Below, one piece after another: positions 47,589 to 60,333 of a stretch of 64,000 nucleotides of DNA. The position numbers and the translations under genes are program-made. How positions within the stretch are numbered: the first letter of the stretch is position 1; each line of letters begins with the position of its first letter. Origin of the DNA: Nereocystis luetkeana (taxonomy: Eukaryota > Sar > Phaeophyceae > Laminariales > Laminariaceae); contig JARUPZ010000018.1 of the NCBI GenBank assembly GCA_031213475.1, positions 5,865,680 to 5,929,679 of the forward strand, written 5' to 3'. The notes beneath the pieces are model-generated. The model did not search any database and was not told the origin of the DNA. It saw only the letters and a list, made by a program, of their open reading frames with translations.

Positions 47589-50500
47589 ATGGTCGCATGG
47601 CGCGCTCTGAACGCGGTGCTGCTGCTGGCGCTGGCAGGACCTGTTTCGGCTTCTCCGGCGTTTTCTCCAGGTGGTCTTCAAGGTGACACTACCCTTTTAC
47701 ACTCGAGGGCCTACTACGAGGAGTACTTCCGCTCCTGGATGGCCGAATACGGCGCGAGCTTCGGCACGAAAGGAGAGTTCGAGCACAGACTCCGGATGTT
47801 TGCCGAGAACAGGTGAACCTATCAGGGCAAAGCGCATTGAAACGGCTAATGATGTATTTTAGGAAAGTCAACTCTCGACACTGGTAGACCAATTTACGCT
47901 GCAATTTACAATTTACGCGCATCATACGAGTGCTCGTAGAGCCGCTTGGGGTTCAACCTGGTCAGGTGGTACGACACGAGTCGTAACTGTTGTTTTTCGT
48001 ACCAGGTACCAGGTACCTGGTACCTGGTACCTGGTATAAAATAGCAGCTCGGGTTACAGCAGCCAGTTCATATTGATATAAGGAATCAGGATGGTTTTGA
48101 GTTTTGATCGCATTTAGTCGATGATGCTGTAAACCCCGCACACGTATTATATATTGCTGCAGGGAGAGAAGAGGGCCGAAGGAGCACGGTGGCTGTGGTG
48201 CAACGCCCTCATACCGTCGATTGTTGGCTAATGTCGCCAACACTCGCCGCTGCCGCTTCTATTTTACAGTGGTACACCCTTGCTTCCTTGACATGCACAG
48301 GCAACGGCTCCACGAGCTTGTCTTTTTTGTTTTTTCTATCAACATTTACATTTCAAATATTATAATATTAATAGTAGTTTTTCGGGTTATTTTTTGTTCT
48401 GTTTATGTTGTCATACATTTTTTTTGGTCGGCGATATTGCTGTAGGATATAATTCGAAAATGCGAAAAGTACGATGTACTCGTCGTATTAATAGCACAGT
48501 ACGACGAACGACGCGAAGCCCGGCCAGAGTATTTGGTTGTGCTAAATGTGCGCACTCACAACAAACGACGAGCCAAACAATACTTTCTTTTTTTTTGTGA
48601 AGTTGATGCATACGCCGATGCATTCTGGTGTGTTGCACAAGCTTTTACGTTGTTGGTTCGCTGTACATCAAGCCACAACATATTATATGAAAAAGGCACA
48701 GAAACGTCGAAATGGTGGCGTCATATCGTCATCGCTCTCGTGAAAAACACCAGACTTTGATTCGGAGCTCAATTGATGTCGCATTGAAGCACCAGTGTGC
48801 CAGTATAGTATCAATAGTGCGAGTCCTTTATTGGCAAGGTCTACACGTAAGACTACTCGTTCCAAAAACCGAAGTGTTTTCGGAAAAATTACCATGCTGT
48901 AGTCTCCCGTTAACCTGGTACAAGGTACACGAGAAGGCAAATACTGATACCAGGTACGTATTACGGAGAAACGAAGCAGGCCGACTGGTTAGGGCACACC
49001 CAAACGGAGAAAAACAAAAGCTGAAAACAATACAAACAAATAGACATGAAAGATTTCGCTCCTTTTGGGAAAAAAGAGACCGGAGTACGTATCGATGCAG
49101 GATCCACGTGAAAAAGCACATTTAAAATCCAAACGAAAACGAGTCAACGGTGGAGGTGGATGAAGCACCGGCACTGATTCACCATCGAGCTGCGGTAACA
49201 GGTGGCGCCCGTCCCTGAAAAAGAGGGGAGTGTCCCCACACGGCTATTAATAGTCGACGATACTCTGCTGCTGGAAGGGCACCGGTATCCTGAAGCGCCA
49301 TATCTGCGCTCGGTAAAGTACGGGTCCTATTCAAACAGCTGCGTCACTTGCTACGACAAATTATTTTGTTCTAAAGAGCAGCACTCGATTCGATTGGCCC
49401 CATGGGTCACGGTTTTGGCTGCGGCGATGGAAGCTGCAATGACTGGCACCAGGGGCATGTTGTTCGTACCTTGTCTGCTTCTTGTCTTCTGGCTGTCTAG
49501 TCTGCGGGGCGTTCGTAGCTGTGGTGTCGCCATGGTCCTCGCTTCTTGTTTGGGCCTTTCATTCTTAACGTCTGCTCTCTAGACTAAAAAAAAACGAAAC
49601 GTTTTTGTAATCGTGAAAACTAAAATGAACTCAGCTGGTCTACTCTATTCGCCACTCTTTTTTTCATTTTGGCCAACCAGAACGAATATATCTTCCTCTT
49701 TGCTTTTGATGTTAGCTTTCGTTTTTGAGCTTCAAAACGCTTCGCTTGGTTGGGCCTTTATCGATTAAAGTGAGCATCAACCCGCGACCGCCGACGCAAA
49801 GTTAACTCACTCAAAATTGAGATTTTCGGGGGGGTTTTGCCGCTCGACCGATAGACTCTAGACGTAACTGCTTGCTTATTGTGGACCTCTTGGTCCCATC
49901 CTGCAGTCCCAAGCTCGACACTTGCTTACGCCCGGCTCTCTCCCGTGCTTGTCGTATCATATGGCGACCTTCTTGTAGCGACCTAATCGAGGTCCACAAC
50001 ACCGCCAACGACGGAGCAACGTTCACCCTGGGTCACAACGAATTCAGCCACCTGTCTTGGGAAGAATTCAAGCAAACGGTGAGAGGGAAAGGGGGAGACA
50101 GCAGATAACGAATAGTTGTTGCTGTTTTTTTTTGCGGGTGCGTCAAGTTTCAAAAGCGAGCGTGATAGTATACGTAGAGCAATACGATATTCCAAAAGTA
50201 CTTCTCCATCGTGAGGACGAGCTACGAGTACGAACAACTTGAAAATATCAGCAGGTCCTTCCCCTTTCCTCGGCTCTTTTATGGTGTGGAGTTACGTTTG
50301 TTATTCCTACTCCTGTGTCATCTGTCCCTCCACACACCCTGGCCTGGAGCAGGATATCGGCTGCCTGTAGATCGCTATCGCCCTCGACGAAGATGCCAAC
50401 ACATCCGTACCGTACCTTGTTGTGCCCTGTGGTGCTATTCCGTACCTGCCATTGTGTGGTCTCTTTAGCTACTGCTGTGTTTCTGTTATGTCAACAGTCG

Positions 50501-53500
50501 ATAACGAACTTCGGCCGTTTTTCATAGAGCCTAGGGCACAAGAAGGTCGGAGCATCACTGACCCAACATAAGCCGAGCAGATGCTTGCGCCGTGCGTATA
50601 TCACCAATTATCGATGCCGCGACCCCTCAAGACCGCTGATCGTACACACCGCTATCTCGAGTTCAATCAATGATCGACTGTCGTTGATCAGCTGTACGCA
50701 ATCTTGATGATGCACTGAACGCGTGGAATATCCGACCACGGTTTTTTTCGGCTCTGTTCGTGGCGCTTGGCACGGACATCACTGACACCCGGCTGACCCT
50801 TTGCTCTGTCGTCTGCGCGTTCCAGCACTTGGGTTACAAACGCCGCGAGCCCGAGCATGTGCCGGCACCGAAGGTGCACAAGGCAAGCCGCGCAACCACG
50901 TCTCGTCGGCGACTGACCCCTATCGATGGGCTGCCCGACGAAGTGGACTGGGTGGCGGATGGCGCCGTCGCACCCGTGCAGAACCAGGTCAGTTACGGGA
51001 TTTTTTTATCAGACTCCTCGGGTCCGAGAGCAACAAGAAGCCTCCTCATTATCTGTATTGTGCACAAAAATGGCAGAAGGTGAATTCCGTCTAACGCTAA
51101 ATTATTGTAACATCTGTTTGCCTCGACAGTAGTCAACCGTGCCACGGCGTTCGTTGTTGAGCGCGAGGCGTTTAGTTTCAAGCCAGCTCCTCGTGGTTGG
51201 ACGGTAGTCATAAGACTGCAATGTTCCCGCACCTCGTTGCTGCCGCCGTTTAAGAGGACGTACAAGCCGTTTTGGCTCCTGCTCTCGCCGAAGAGTTGTA
51301 TCTCGTGACTGCCGTTCGAAGCGTTGCCTTGACCACGCCCCCCGCTGTCTCTGTGTCTGCCCCCGACGCCGCAGGGCATGTGCGGCTCCTGCTGGGCGTT
51401 CTCGGCCATCGGTGCCATGGAGGGGGCCTTCTTCATGGAGACGCACGAACTGGTGAGCCGAGTTAGAAAGGACCCCATTAATGAGTTTTTTGGGGAGCTC
51501 TGTGGGTGCTGTATCGTATAAGGTGTTGATATAAGGTACGTACCAGGTATGTACCGGTAATATTTGCAACAATTTTTGCCCCTCGCCGTTTCGCCGTTGC
51601 CACAGTATTCGCGGCAGCATTGTTGGGTAGTATTTGTGGTGGCCTAATCATTTGACATGGCGAAGACGCGAGCTTTCGCGAGTAGCGGCGGGTCAGCGCA
51701 CCCTGCGTTGATGCCGTATCGAAAACCCCTGACGGGGGAGAGGGAAAACTGTCGCTTCTATACCAGCAGAGGGTTTCGTCGCAGGCGTTTATATAGCCAA
51801 AGTGGCGAACATTACGGATGCGTCAAGAGCACCAAGTCGTCCTTTCGGTGTTCCGCTGGACCCCTTTCGAAGCACAGACACGTTTTTTTGGGCCAAATTA
51901 CTTGGAGCATAGAATTGCCTCACTTTTGCAGCTGTAATACAAGGGTACTTCCACCCATTAGGATACACCAAACACGCATCGTCCTGAGGGCTAGTTCTCT
52001 CGCTGCATTTAGGCCGTGATACAGTCGCACCGCCCCAATCACGCAGACCAACAAGCGCCTCGGGGCTGCTTTCTAGAATATGTAGTGCCGACATCGTTAC
52101 TACTGCAATCCCGCTCGTCCACACCACTCCAGGGTTAAGTGGCCCTTGATTCATACCAGATTGACTCACACGGACCCTCACGGGTCTACGCTCTACCCCT
52201 TCTTGCAGACCAAGTTCTCCGAGGAGCAGGTGGTGGACTGCGACAAGGTCGACCAGGGCTGCTTCGGCGGCGACATGGGCCAGGCCTTCGACTGGATGAA
52301 GTCGAACGGAGGCGTCTGCGCCGAGGAGGACTACCCCTACGCCGGACTCTGGCCCCCCTTCAAAACGTGCGCCACGACGTGCGAGACCGTTGCGGGCACG
52401 GAGGTCAAGGAGTGGGCCCAGGTGGACCCCACAGACGAGGCCCTAATGGCGGCCCTCGCAAGCGTTGGGCCAATCGCGATCGCGATTGAGGCGGACCAGA
52501 CGGCGTTCCAGTTCTATAGCTCTGGGGTGTTCACCGCACCGTGCGGAGAGAAGCTGGACCACGGAGTTCTCGTGGTCGGCTACGGCACGTCGGACGATGG
52601 GACGGACTTTTGGTGAGCGAGCGTCATACACCGAGACAGAGAACATGATGGTCACGACTGGGTAGGCGAGACTTTTTTCATCACGAGTGCGGGGAAATAG
52701 TTGGCACCATCTGCGCGTTACAGGCCTTGGCGGTTCGGGTTAGGGTTGAGGTTAGCTCCGGGGTTAGATTTCGCTCTCGAGGCGTGTGAGGGCAGAGAGG
52801 GGCAAAGGGGGGGGGGTAACGGGGTGGGGGTGGATGGCGGGGTCTACAGCTGGTCGGTGGTCGGTTGGTGTTGCGTTAGCATCGTACATGGTCATCAGTT
52901 CGGTGATGTATGGGTATTTATGGCCTTCCAATTGCAGGTATGTGCGGTTCTGCTTTTTGAAGCTGGGACTTCGAATGGCAGAGCTGAAAGCGTACCCGTT
53001 TGCGAAGGCCCGTTGGCAGTAGATATGACTGGCGCACCCCACTGATACGGTAGTTGTGGTTGTGTAGCCTCCCATCACGCCTTTGCGTGCCGCTGAACCC
53101 CCCCGCGCCCGCTTACGTCTCACAGGAAGGTGAAGAACTCGTGGGGCGAGACCTGGGGCCTCGACGGTTACATCCTGCTGGAAAGGGCGGACTCCGAGGA
53201 GGCGGAGGGGGGCGAGTGTGGACTGCTTATCGAGGCGGTCTACCCAGTCCTCGGTTCGCCCGACGAGGAGCCCGCCGAGCGCGTGGCCGAAGCCGAGGTG
53301 GACATGGCCTGGCTCGAGGCCGCCTGGAAGGAGGAGCGGCCGCTGGGGTTCGAGTCTTCCGCGACCGCCTCGGATTGCGGGGGCGGCGCCAGCGACGTTG
53401 TGTTCGGCGACGGTGAGAGCGGCGACACCGGGCGTCGTGTGTCGGTATATTTTTCTGTATACTGGCCAACCATTCTCTCGCTGCTGTGAGGCTTAAAAGC

Positions 53501-54993
53501 CGTTCAACACCTGCCGCGGTTCATGGGGATTGTTCTCGCGAAACTGGTCTCTCGTTGGAAAGGGTACCATGACGGGCGGTTGGGAAGGGAGTGGATTGGA
53601 AGTGGAGACGGGGGGGGGCGTACTGGCGTGTTGATCGGGTCGGGATTGTGATGGTAGTGCACTTTCCGAGAGCTTCTTGCACATGACTTGACGCGACGAT
53701 GGCGCGATGGCAACCAAGGGGGAAAGGAGTTGAATACGGCCGCCCCGATCTACGCAATCACCCCTCGAGTGCCGCACTTTGACCTTGCGCCAACCGGGAA
53801 GGGTGGGGTTGTGATTGATAGCTCAGAGGCGATCTGTAGGACCCTTGGATGCTCTTTTCGTTTTGTGAATGCGCAGATTGGTTGACCATTTGGCTGTGCC
53901 GCTTCATTGAAACAACTGCGCCTCGTTCCTCTGAGGGGGGAAAAGCGCGAGCAAAAGAAGGGAATCGCGATATTAACGCTGACGGCTTACTTGGATACTC
54001 CTCGCCCCCCCCCCGACCCGTCCCGTTGTCGCCGTGTCCGCACCCCGCGTCTCTCAGTGACTATATCCCCGAGCTCCCCGAAGCGTGGTGAACCGGTTTC
54101 CATGAAGGCGACGGGCACGCTGACCAAGCCAATGTCAGCGGGCTCGTACACTCTTGGTGTCAAGCTGGGCTCTTCCGAGGTGTACAAGCACGATGGGTCC
54201 CTCTGCGGCGACAGCGATGCCAAGGTATTGGCCATCGCCTGTTGAATCACGCGGTAACCGTTGGTGGAAGTAATCGGACTACTGTACTGGCGGTCGTAGG
54301 GGGGTGTGTCGTTGTGTTTTTGAAGTAGCGTAGCTTTTGTTTGCATTGTGTACGTTTCTGTCTTGAGTGTGTTCGTTTTCGTGCGTGGTTTCGTCAGCGT
54401 TTTGACGCGGGCTCATGACCTGCCAGTGTCTCATTGGTTTGGGGGAGCGGTGGCTTGGCATGGGCTTCTTAAAGGCGAGCCGAGTAGTTCGATCTCATGG
54501 CTGGATATCTGAGCACGTCTGTCTTGCATTGTACTTGCTTCATCGCGGGGAGTTCGTGTCGCTTCCTTCCTCCCGCCACGCTTTCTCGAGCGTCTTTCCC
54601 AAACCACGTACCACAATAAGTGCGCCGCCCAACTACGCTGTGCACTCGCACGGACGCGTAAACAGAAAAAGCCCAGACCAATATTACTGTACCCCTCCTC
54701 GCCGTCCCCTCCTTTTCTCTCCCTCGCTCCTTCCCTCCCCTCTCGCCCACGGGTCATATGCTCCACCAACGCGCGTGCTCAATTTTCACTCCGCTTGTTT
54801 TCAGCTCCCCCTAGGACTGGGCACCGTCAAACTGCACGGCCTACCCTGCCCCGCGAACCCCGGGCCAGTGACGTTCTCTCTCGAGGTCACGCTGCCATCC
54901 ATCGCGCCCCCGGGCGACTACGACATCTCCATCGCCGGCTTGGACCCCTCCGGGTCTTCCGCCATGTGCCTCGACGTGCTCCTCAAGCTCTGA
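47589..54993 (+). CDS. Papain-family (C1A) cysteine protease with C-terminal ML lipid-recognition domain
   Basis: The eight exons are 47589-47812, 49979-50078, 50826-50987, 51375-51452, 52209-52612, 53126-53412, 54058-54224 and 54805-54993. All have GT-AG borders and compatible phases, giving 536 residues. A signal peptide (about residues 1-20) is followed by an I29 inhibitory prodomain with an ERFNIN-type pattern (EHRLRMFAENSDLIEVHN) and GHNEFSHLSWEEF. The C1A domain shows Gln162 and catalytic Cys168 (NQGMCGSCWAF), His306 (LDHGVLVVGYG) and Asn327 (VKNSWGETWG), so it should be active. An acidic linker (about 360-415) leads to a C-terminal ML/NPC2-like domain of about 120 residues (VTISPSSPKRGEPVSMKATG; a C..GLPCP..PPGDYDISI..C pattern). 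It is expected in the lysosome/vacuole or secreted. Lipid binding by the ML domain is inferred. Alternative: a cathepsin with a diverged immunoglobulin-like tail, but the Cys pattern and PPGDY motif favour ML. Confidence 0.93.
48000..48042. repeat. Cluster of five ACCTGGTA/TACCAGGT words
   Basis: In intron 1 of the protease gene, TACCAGGTACCAGGTACCTG GTACCTGGTACCTGGTA-type sequence forms an almost perfect palindrome of about 40 bp. It is the densest cluster of a motif found throughout the window. Confidence 0.85.
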
Positions 54994-57449
54994 TTTGCAA
55001 AACATGCAAAACATGCTATTAATACCAGTACATAGAAGACCGGGTTTTGGGGGCGCGTCAAAGCCTCTTTTGGCCTCAATATACTATATTTTAATGTAGG
55101 GAGTGGTGAGTTTAGGGGTTAAACCGCGGTCTCTTATGATATCATGGCATTTTTTGTTGGTTGCTGGTGTCGCCCCTCCCTGTGATTTCAGCACAACAAC
55201 AGCAGTGGCATAATGTATAGTACGGCTGGCTGGCGTGCGGTGGTCTCGCCACAAGAGAGGTTGGAGACGGAGTGCGCGTTCGGGGGCGGTCAGCGGCGGT
55301 GAATCTTTCCTACACATGAGCGAAGGTGGACGCGAGGTCGGGCGCGTCCTGCGGTGCATCTGGCTCTCGGAGTGGCCCGTTTTCATCGTGGTGAACAGGC
55401 GACGGTCTTGTTCGCGAACGAAGCGGAACACTTTCTTTTTTTTGTATTATGACCGAAGCGATATACACTTGTCCTGTCATTCGTGTGCGGGGGGGGGGGT
55501 CGATGAAATGACGCGGAACCGATGTTGACATCGAGGGCTGAAGAGGAGTCACAAGTACTCACAAGCGCGGCTGTTTTATTTGGGGGGCATATGGGGTGCA
55601 GGGTGGGATGGTGGATGGTGAACGCATTATTTGCTCTTTTAGAAAGTGGGTGATGGGGCTCAAGTACAGTTAGCGTTCGGTGTGGACGGTGATTTGGCCG
55701 CTGCGTGGGCCGACGCCACCATGTGCCCCATCGCTCGTCTCGCCGCTTTTAGCTGTGCTCGTACAGGGCGCCTTTACCTAGCTCGGAGAAAGGCAAGAGG
55801 GCAAGAGGGCCGTTCTGGTTGGTTTTCCTAGTGCGCTGGCGTGGCTGCGTATGGGGAAAGGGGAAAGCGTGTACATGTTTATTTCCTGCTGGCACAGCAG
55901 TTATTGATAGCTGCAGTGTGTCTAGGGGGCATTACACATATTTTCATGTTAACTGCCCGGTTTTGGCGTCGCCGTGTCCTTGTGTGGTTTTTTGTCAGGC
56001 GAAAGTTTTGCCTGTTTTTGTTTTTTTCCTTCGGAGCAACACCATGTTCGTTTCGGAGTCAACCGTGTGGTTTCGGCGAGCCACCGCTATGTTCAAGAAT
56101 GTTTTTGGTCGATGAAAGGCGGTACGTTGACTTGCCATGTGAATGGGTTTTTGCATCACCACTACATAGGAGTCACTATCAATAGGAGCACACGTAGGTT
56201 ACGAGTAATTGTACCTGGTATTATTGGGTACAACCTATTGGCATACGCCGGGAGATTGCAGGCGGTCGTTATTTTCGGCTCCGCGGGCTTAGGATGGGGT
56301 CGGGTGTGTCGGGTGTGGGGTGTGGGGTGCACCGATCGTCAGCTAGTAGTTTGGTTGAAGAGAGTTGGAAGCTACAGCAGCAGTAGACCTTACGTTTCCA
56401 TCTTTTTCATAACAACAGTTGAAAGTTATATTGTCTAGATGGATATCTCTTTCATATTCGTATCACCTTTCTTTGAAAATGTCCGTACTGATGATGATGA
56501 TGAACCTTGTTCAAAGCAGTTTTTTTTGTCCTGGGTGAGAACAAAATATATTAATCTTGAAACTCCAGGGGCGGAGCGAACGGAACGTTGTTTGCGTTTC
56601 TTGTGCATCTTCGTCATCGTATTTTCTATACTGACTGCGTGTCTACATAAAATGCTTGATTATATTAATTCACGTGTGGGTATAGCTGCAGCGAGGGGGC
56701 GATCATAACGCAGCAAGCAAGCATTATTCATTGTGATTATTATTTTATGCTGAAGGAAGGATTTTTAGTTTTTTGTAGGTCAGGTGACATGATGCCTGGT
56801 TTGTGGGTGGGTCGTCGATTCGCACAACGACGCCCTCCATCCTATCACGGGGCGAGATTGCAAGGAAATGAGCTAAGAGTAATGTGAGAACACCACATCT
56901 TCTCTTTTTGTGCAGCAGATGTTGGCTCTTCGTCTTGTGCCGAAAATTTCATCGTACGACGTATAACACACGTATGTGGAGCATACTATAGTACGTTACG
57001 GCGGGGTGGGCCCGTGGGCCATGCCTACAAAATCTGGCACCTCCGTCCTGATGATCCTGGTTTGCTGGTGAAGCTGATGCCCCCTTCTTAACGACTGCAT
57101 TCACGTCTCACATTTAGACGCCAAACAGCTTGGAATTGGAGTGCAGGTACCGACAAACAACTTTTCGCATGATCATCATCCAAGCTCTGAACCCGTAGCG
57201 GGAAGGGGGGAGAAGAGCCTGCTATGTGACCCCGGATCTGAGTTACGAGTTTCAAGGAGAGAGAAGAAGATGTGCGAAGATAATGAATGGGATGAGAAAA
57301 AAAAAAAGAAAAAAAAGCTCTGCACTGAATCCAGCCGCGGCAACGCGAAATCCCCGAACCCCCTCAAAACAAACGTTTTGGAAAAGCGCGTACAAAACCC
57401 GCTTCGCCCGAAACAAGTTCCGTTCCCTCCCAAGACGACACGCAATGCC
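54994..57449. other. Intergenic and 5' region of SAR1
   Basis: No further gene is supported. Short frames here lack motifs. TATTAATA occurs at about 55017 and ACCTGGTA at about 56213. The frame upstream of the SAR1 ATG (57141-57449) is open but Lys/Arg-rich and unconserved, and is more likely 5' UTR. Confidence 0.5.
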
Positions 57450-60333
57450 ATGCTTGCATGGCTGCGGGAGCTGAGCTTGAGGCTCCTTTCTACGCTGGGT
57501 CTCTATAGCAAGAAGGCGACAGTTGTTCTGCTGGGTGAGCGAGATGGGGAAAGCGTGGGCCAATCTCTTCTTCTATCTCACTTGCAGCATCAATGTTCTG
57601 TTTGCTGTCGTTCCTTGAAATCGAAGTATGCTCGTACTCAGTGTATATGTACGTAATTAAGACAGCCACGGGACTTCCTGTGACGTTATGAGAACCAAGG
57701 CAGCCGTGAGCTTTGGAAACCTGTTTAGCTCTGCTGAGGTGAGCACAACCTGGTGCTCTTTGCAGATAAAATACTCGTACGCAGCAGTTATTGCTGCATT
57801 GGATTACATCTAACTGCAGTCGCTGCGAAGTATCGTCAGCTCGAAAACGAAAGCACCTCGCTCCCCGTTGTGGCTCCCCGTGTGTCCAAGTAAACACTAC
57901 AAACGGCACGAACAAAGGAGAACCGGTGTAGACAGCTGAAGGCTGGAGGGCACACGGGCACCGGGTTCGGCAAATTCCTCCGCCTGGCTGTGGCTTTGGC
58001 ATTCGCTTCCGTGACAGGGCACTATCACACACTACAACTGTGTCACTCTGTATTGTCTAGAACAGTTGTGTTTTCGAGGAGCTTGCCCCATGTGCTCGCA
58101 TGCTTTGGACCCTCTACGTATGAATATGTATGATATCCCACAGATATATGATGTGCCAGGTTTATACCTGGTACGAAGGAACTTTAAATGGTACGAAGAG
58201 GGGACGGTTTTTTCGTCCGCATCTCGACGTGTCTGCCCTGCACCAAGAGCGTCACACGCTTCACGCCCGTTTGAAGTTTGCTGAAGGGCGTACAACCGTC
58301 AGTAGCAGTACGTGTATTAATAGTAGTAGTTGATGTTTTACCGCAACCGGGTCAGTCACGGCTACACCGCCCGCCGCCCCCGTGTTTGTCGATTGGTGCT
58401 CGACCAGGGCTGGACAACTCGGGCAAATCCACGTTGCTGCACCGGCTGTCCCAGGGGCAAGTGACGGCACTCCAGCCGACTGAACGACCGCACATCGATG
58501 AGTTTCAGCTGGGCGGGATCTCTTTCAAGGTGCGTCTCTCCTCCTCGGGCGGCTCTCTCGATCTCCTGTGCGGAATCGTGCTTCGTTTAGGGTTTCTGCC
58601 TGCCTCGTTTTGTTTCTGTGTACCAGATCCTCGATTCGTTTACGGGGGCGGGAGATGTCTCGAGGATTCCTGTTTTCGCTCGTGGACGACAAAACGCATT
58701 TGGCGCTAGCGTCGACTGCTGTACGCCCCCATGTCCCAAGCCACAGCACTTTGTTGCGGCACTTCTCAAGAATGCAGCGCCTGCCCTTAATGTTGCGCCT
58801 TCGCTGCGAAGCCGACACCCGCTGCTTTGACGATCGACCATTTTTTTATAGTCCGTTGTAGGGGGCACCCCGCCCCCCATTCCACCTGGGCCACCGCTTG
58901 GGCAACCAGCCAAAGGTTAATGGTTTCTCCTTGTCGATGATACCTGTGAATGGATCGTATTCCTCTCCGCAATCGTTGTTCCTGCTGTGCCGCTGAATAA
59001 ACCAAAGGCGTGGGACTTGGGAGGCCACGAAGCTGTTCGTTATCTGTGGTTCGACTTTTTGGGCGACAGTCACGCGATAGTGTTCATGGTGGATGGCGCC
59101 GACAAGGAGCGACTGGACGAGGCTCATTGGGAGCTCACGGAGCTATTGAGCGAAGTGAGCCTGGGTGGGAGAGCGATGGAAGACTTTCCTTTTCTATGTT
59201 TACTCGCAACAGCGGCATTGATAACTAGTAGTGTTCACGGCCGATAAGTAGTGCTGATTTTATGTGTGTGTGCGGCCCCCGGTTGTGGGGTATGTGACTC
59301 TTGTGATACAGTGTCCGTAGAGGATTTTCACCCGAACAAGCTGCACCCACCATTCCCCGCTATTGCTACCACGAAGGGCATCCATAAATATTAAAATCGC
59401 TCGCGCAATGGAACCGAGAACTTCTTCAGAAGCAGGTAGGGACCCATCCACACCCTGCTTCGCCGTAAGCTGTTTCACACAATGACCCGTCCCCTACTGA
59501 AAACCGTTCCTGGACCCGTGGCTGGCCACAACTGTTTTCTCCCTTGTACCTTTTACCCTTTCCCTCCTGACCACCAGCCGAGCTTGGAAGGCGTACCAGT
59601 GGCGGTCTTGTACAACAAGAGCGATTTGCCCAGCGCCATCCCGGAGGAGAGGCTTCAGGGAATGGTGAGAGGCATTGGGTCCGCCCGCGTTGTTAAGGGA
59701 TGTAAATACCTTGGTCGGTCTTTGACAAAATGGTTGAAGTACACTGAAAATAAAAACCCTTACTCTATCCCCGACCGCCTGAGGAATTTCTCGGATTGGA
59801 GATTTAATGAGGAGTTAGTGTGGATTACCAACCATTTTGCCGAAGCTCGGCAATATCGTAAACACTCCCAGACATATATTGGAAATGTTAACGCCCGTTC
59901 GTTGTCGTTGCTACCTATCGCCTCCGCACTCGCGACCGCACCGGCCGCTCCGGTGACCGACCTCGTCAAGATTCTCGAACCGCCGTCGCTATACTGACGG
60001 GATAGATGCACGCGAGAGGTTCGCCGAAGGTGGTGGAACCAGACTCCCACCACCATCGCCCCCACCATTTACCCCCACCGTAAACGTTGCTCGGCTCTTG
60101 AGAAGACAGGCGACGATTCTCCCAACGTGAAGGTCGAGTTGTGCAGATATCTGGTACGTGAGAACGCCTTGCCCCCACCCGCCGCCGCCCCACCGCCCGA
60201 CCCTCCTTTTCTCGGCAACCAGTTGGATTTGGAGCAAATGGAAGCGAGGAGACCGATCAAGACCTTCATCACCTCGGTTATCAAAGGGCAGGGCTACCCG
60301 GAGGCGTTTCGATGGCTCGCGACACATTTGTAG
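57450..60333 (+). CDS. SAR1: SAR1-type small GTPase (COPII coat initiator)
   Basis: SAR1 in its GTP form inserts into the ER membrane and recruits COPII. The six exons are 57450-57534, 58408-58529, 59008-59154, 59578-59664, 60103-60153 and 60223-60333, all with compatible phases, giving 200 residues (family about 190-198). The N-terminus MLAWLRELSLRLLSTLGLYS is an amphipathic helix as in SAR1, without an Arf-type Gly2. Motifs: GLDNSGKS (29-36), QPTERP effector loop, DLGGH (72-76, with catalytic His76), NKSD (131-134) and TSVI (181-184) before a GY.EAF.WL C-terminus. The fourth and third acceptors (GCTCTTGAG, AACCAAAG) are weak, so those boundaries are less certain. The protein is divergent (PH in place of the usual PT after the effector loop; FMVDGADKERL), which suggests either a fast-evolving SAR1 or a second paralogue. 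Confidence 0.9.
60154..60222 (+). other. 69-nt in-frame intron of the SAR1 gene
   Basis: GTACGT..CAACCAG with a length divisible by three and no stop codon. If retained, it would add 23 Pro/Ala-rich residues between the conserved blocks before RPIKTFITSVI. Splicing gives the better family alignment. It is much the shortest intron in the window. Confidence 0.65.

Noticed and set aside
49202..49582. 126-codon plus-strand frame with hydrophobic C-terminus
   Set aside because: It starts at GTG and lies in intron 1 of the protease gene, between exons that join in phase.
57490..58032. 180-codon minus-strand frame
   Set aside because: It overlaps SAR1 exon 1 and intron 1, has no recognisable domain and no good start.
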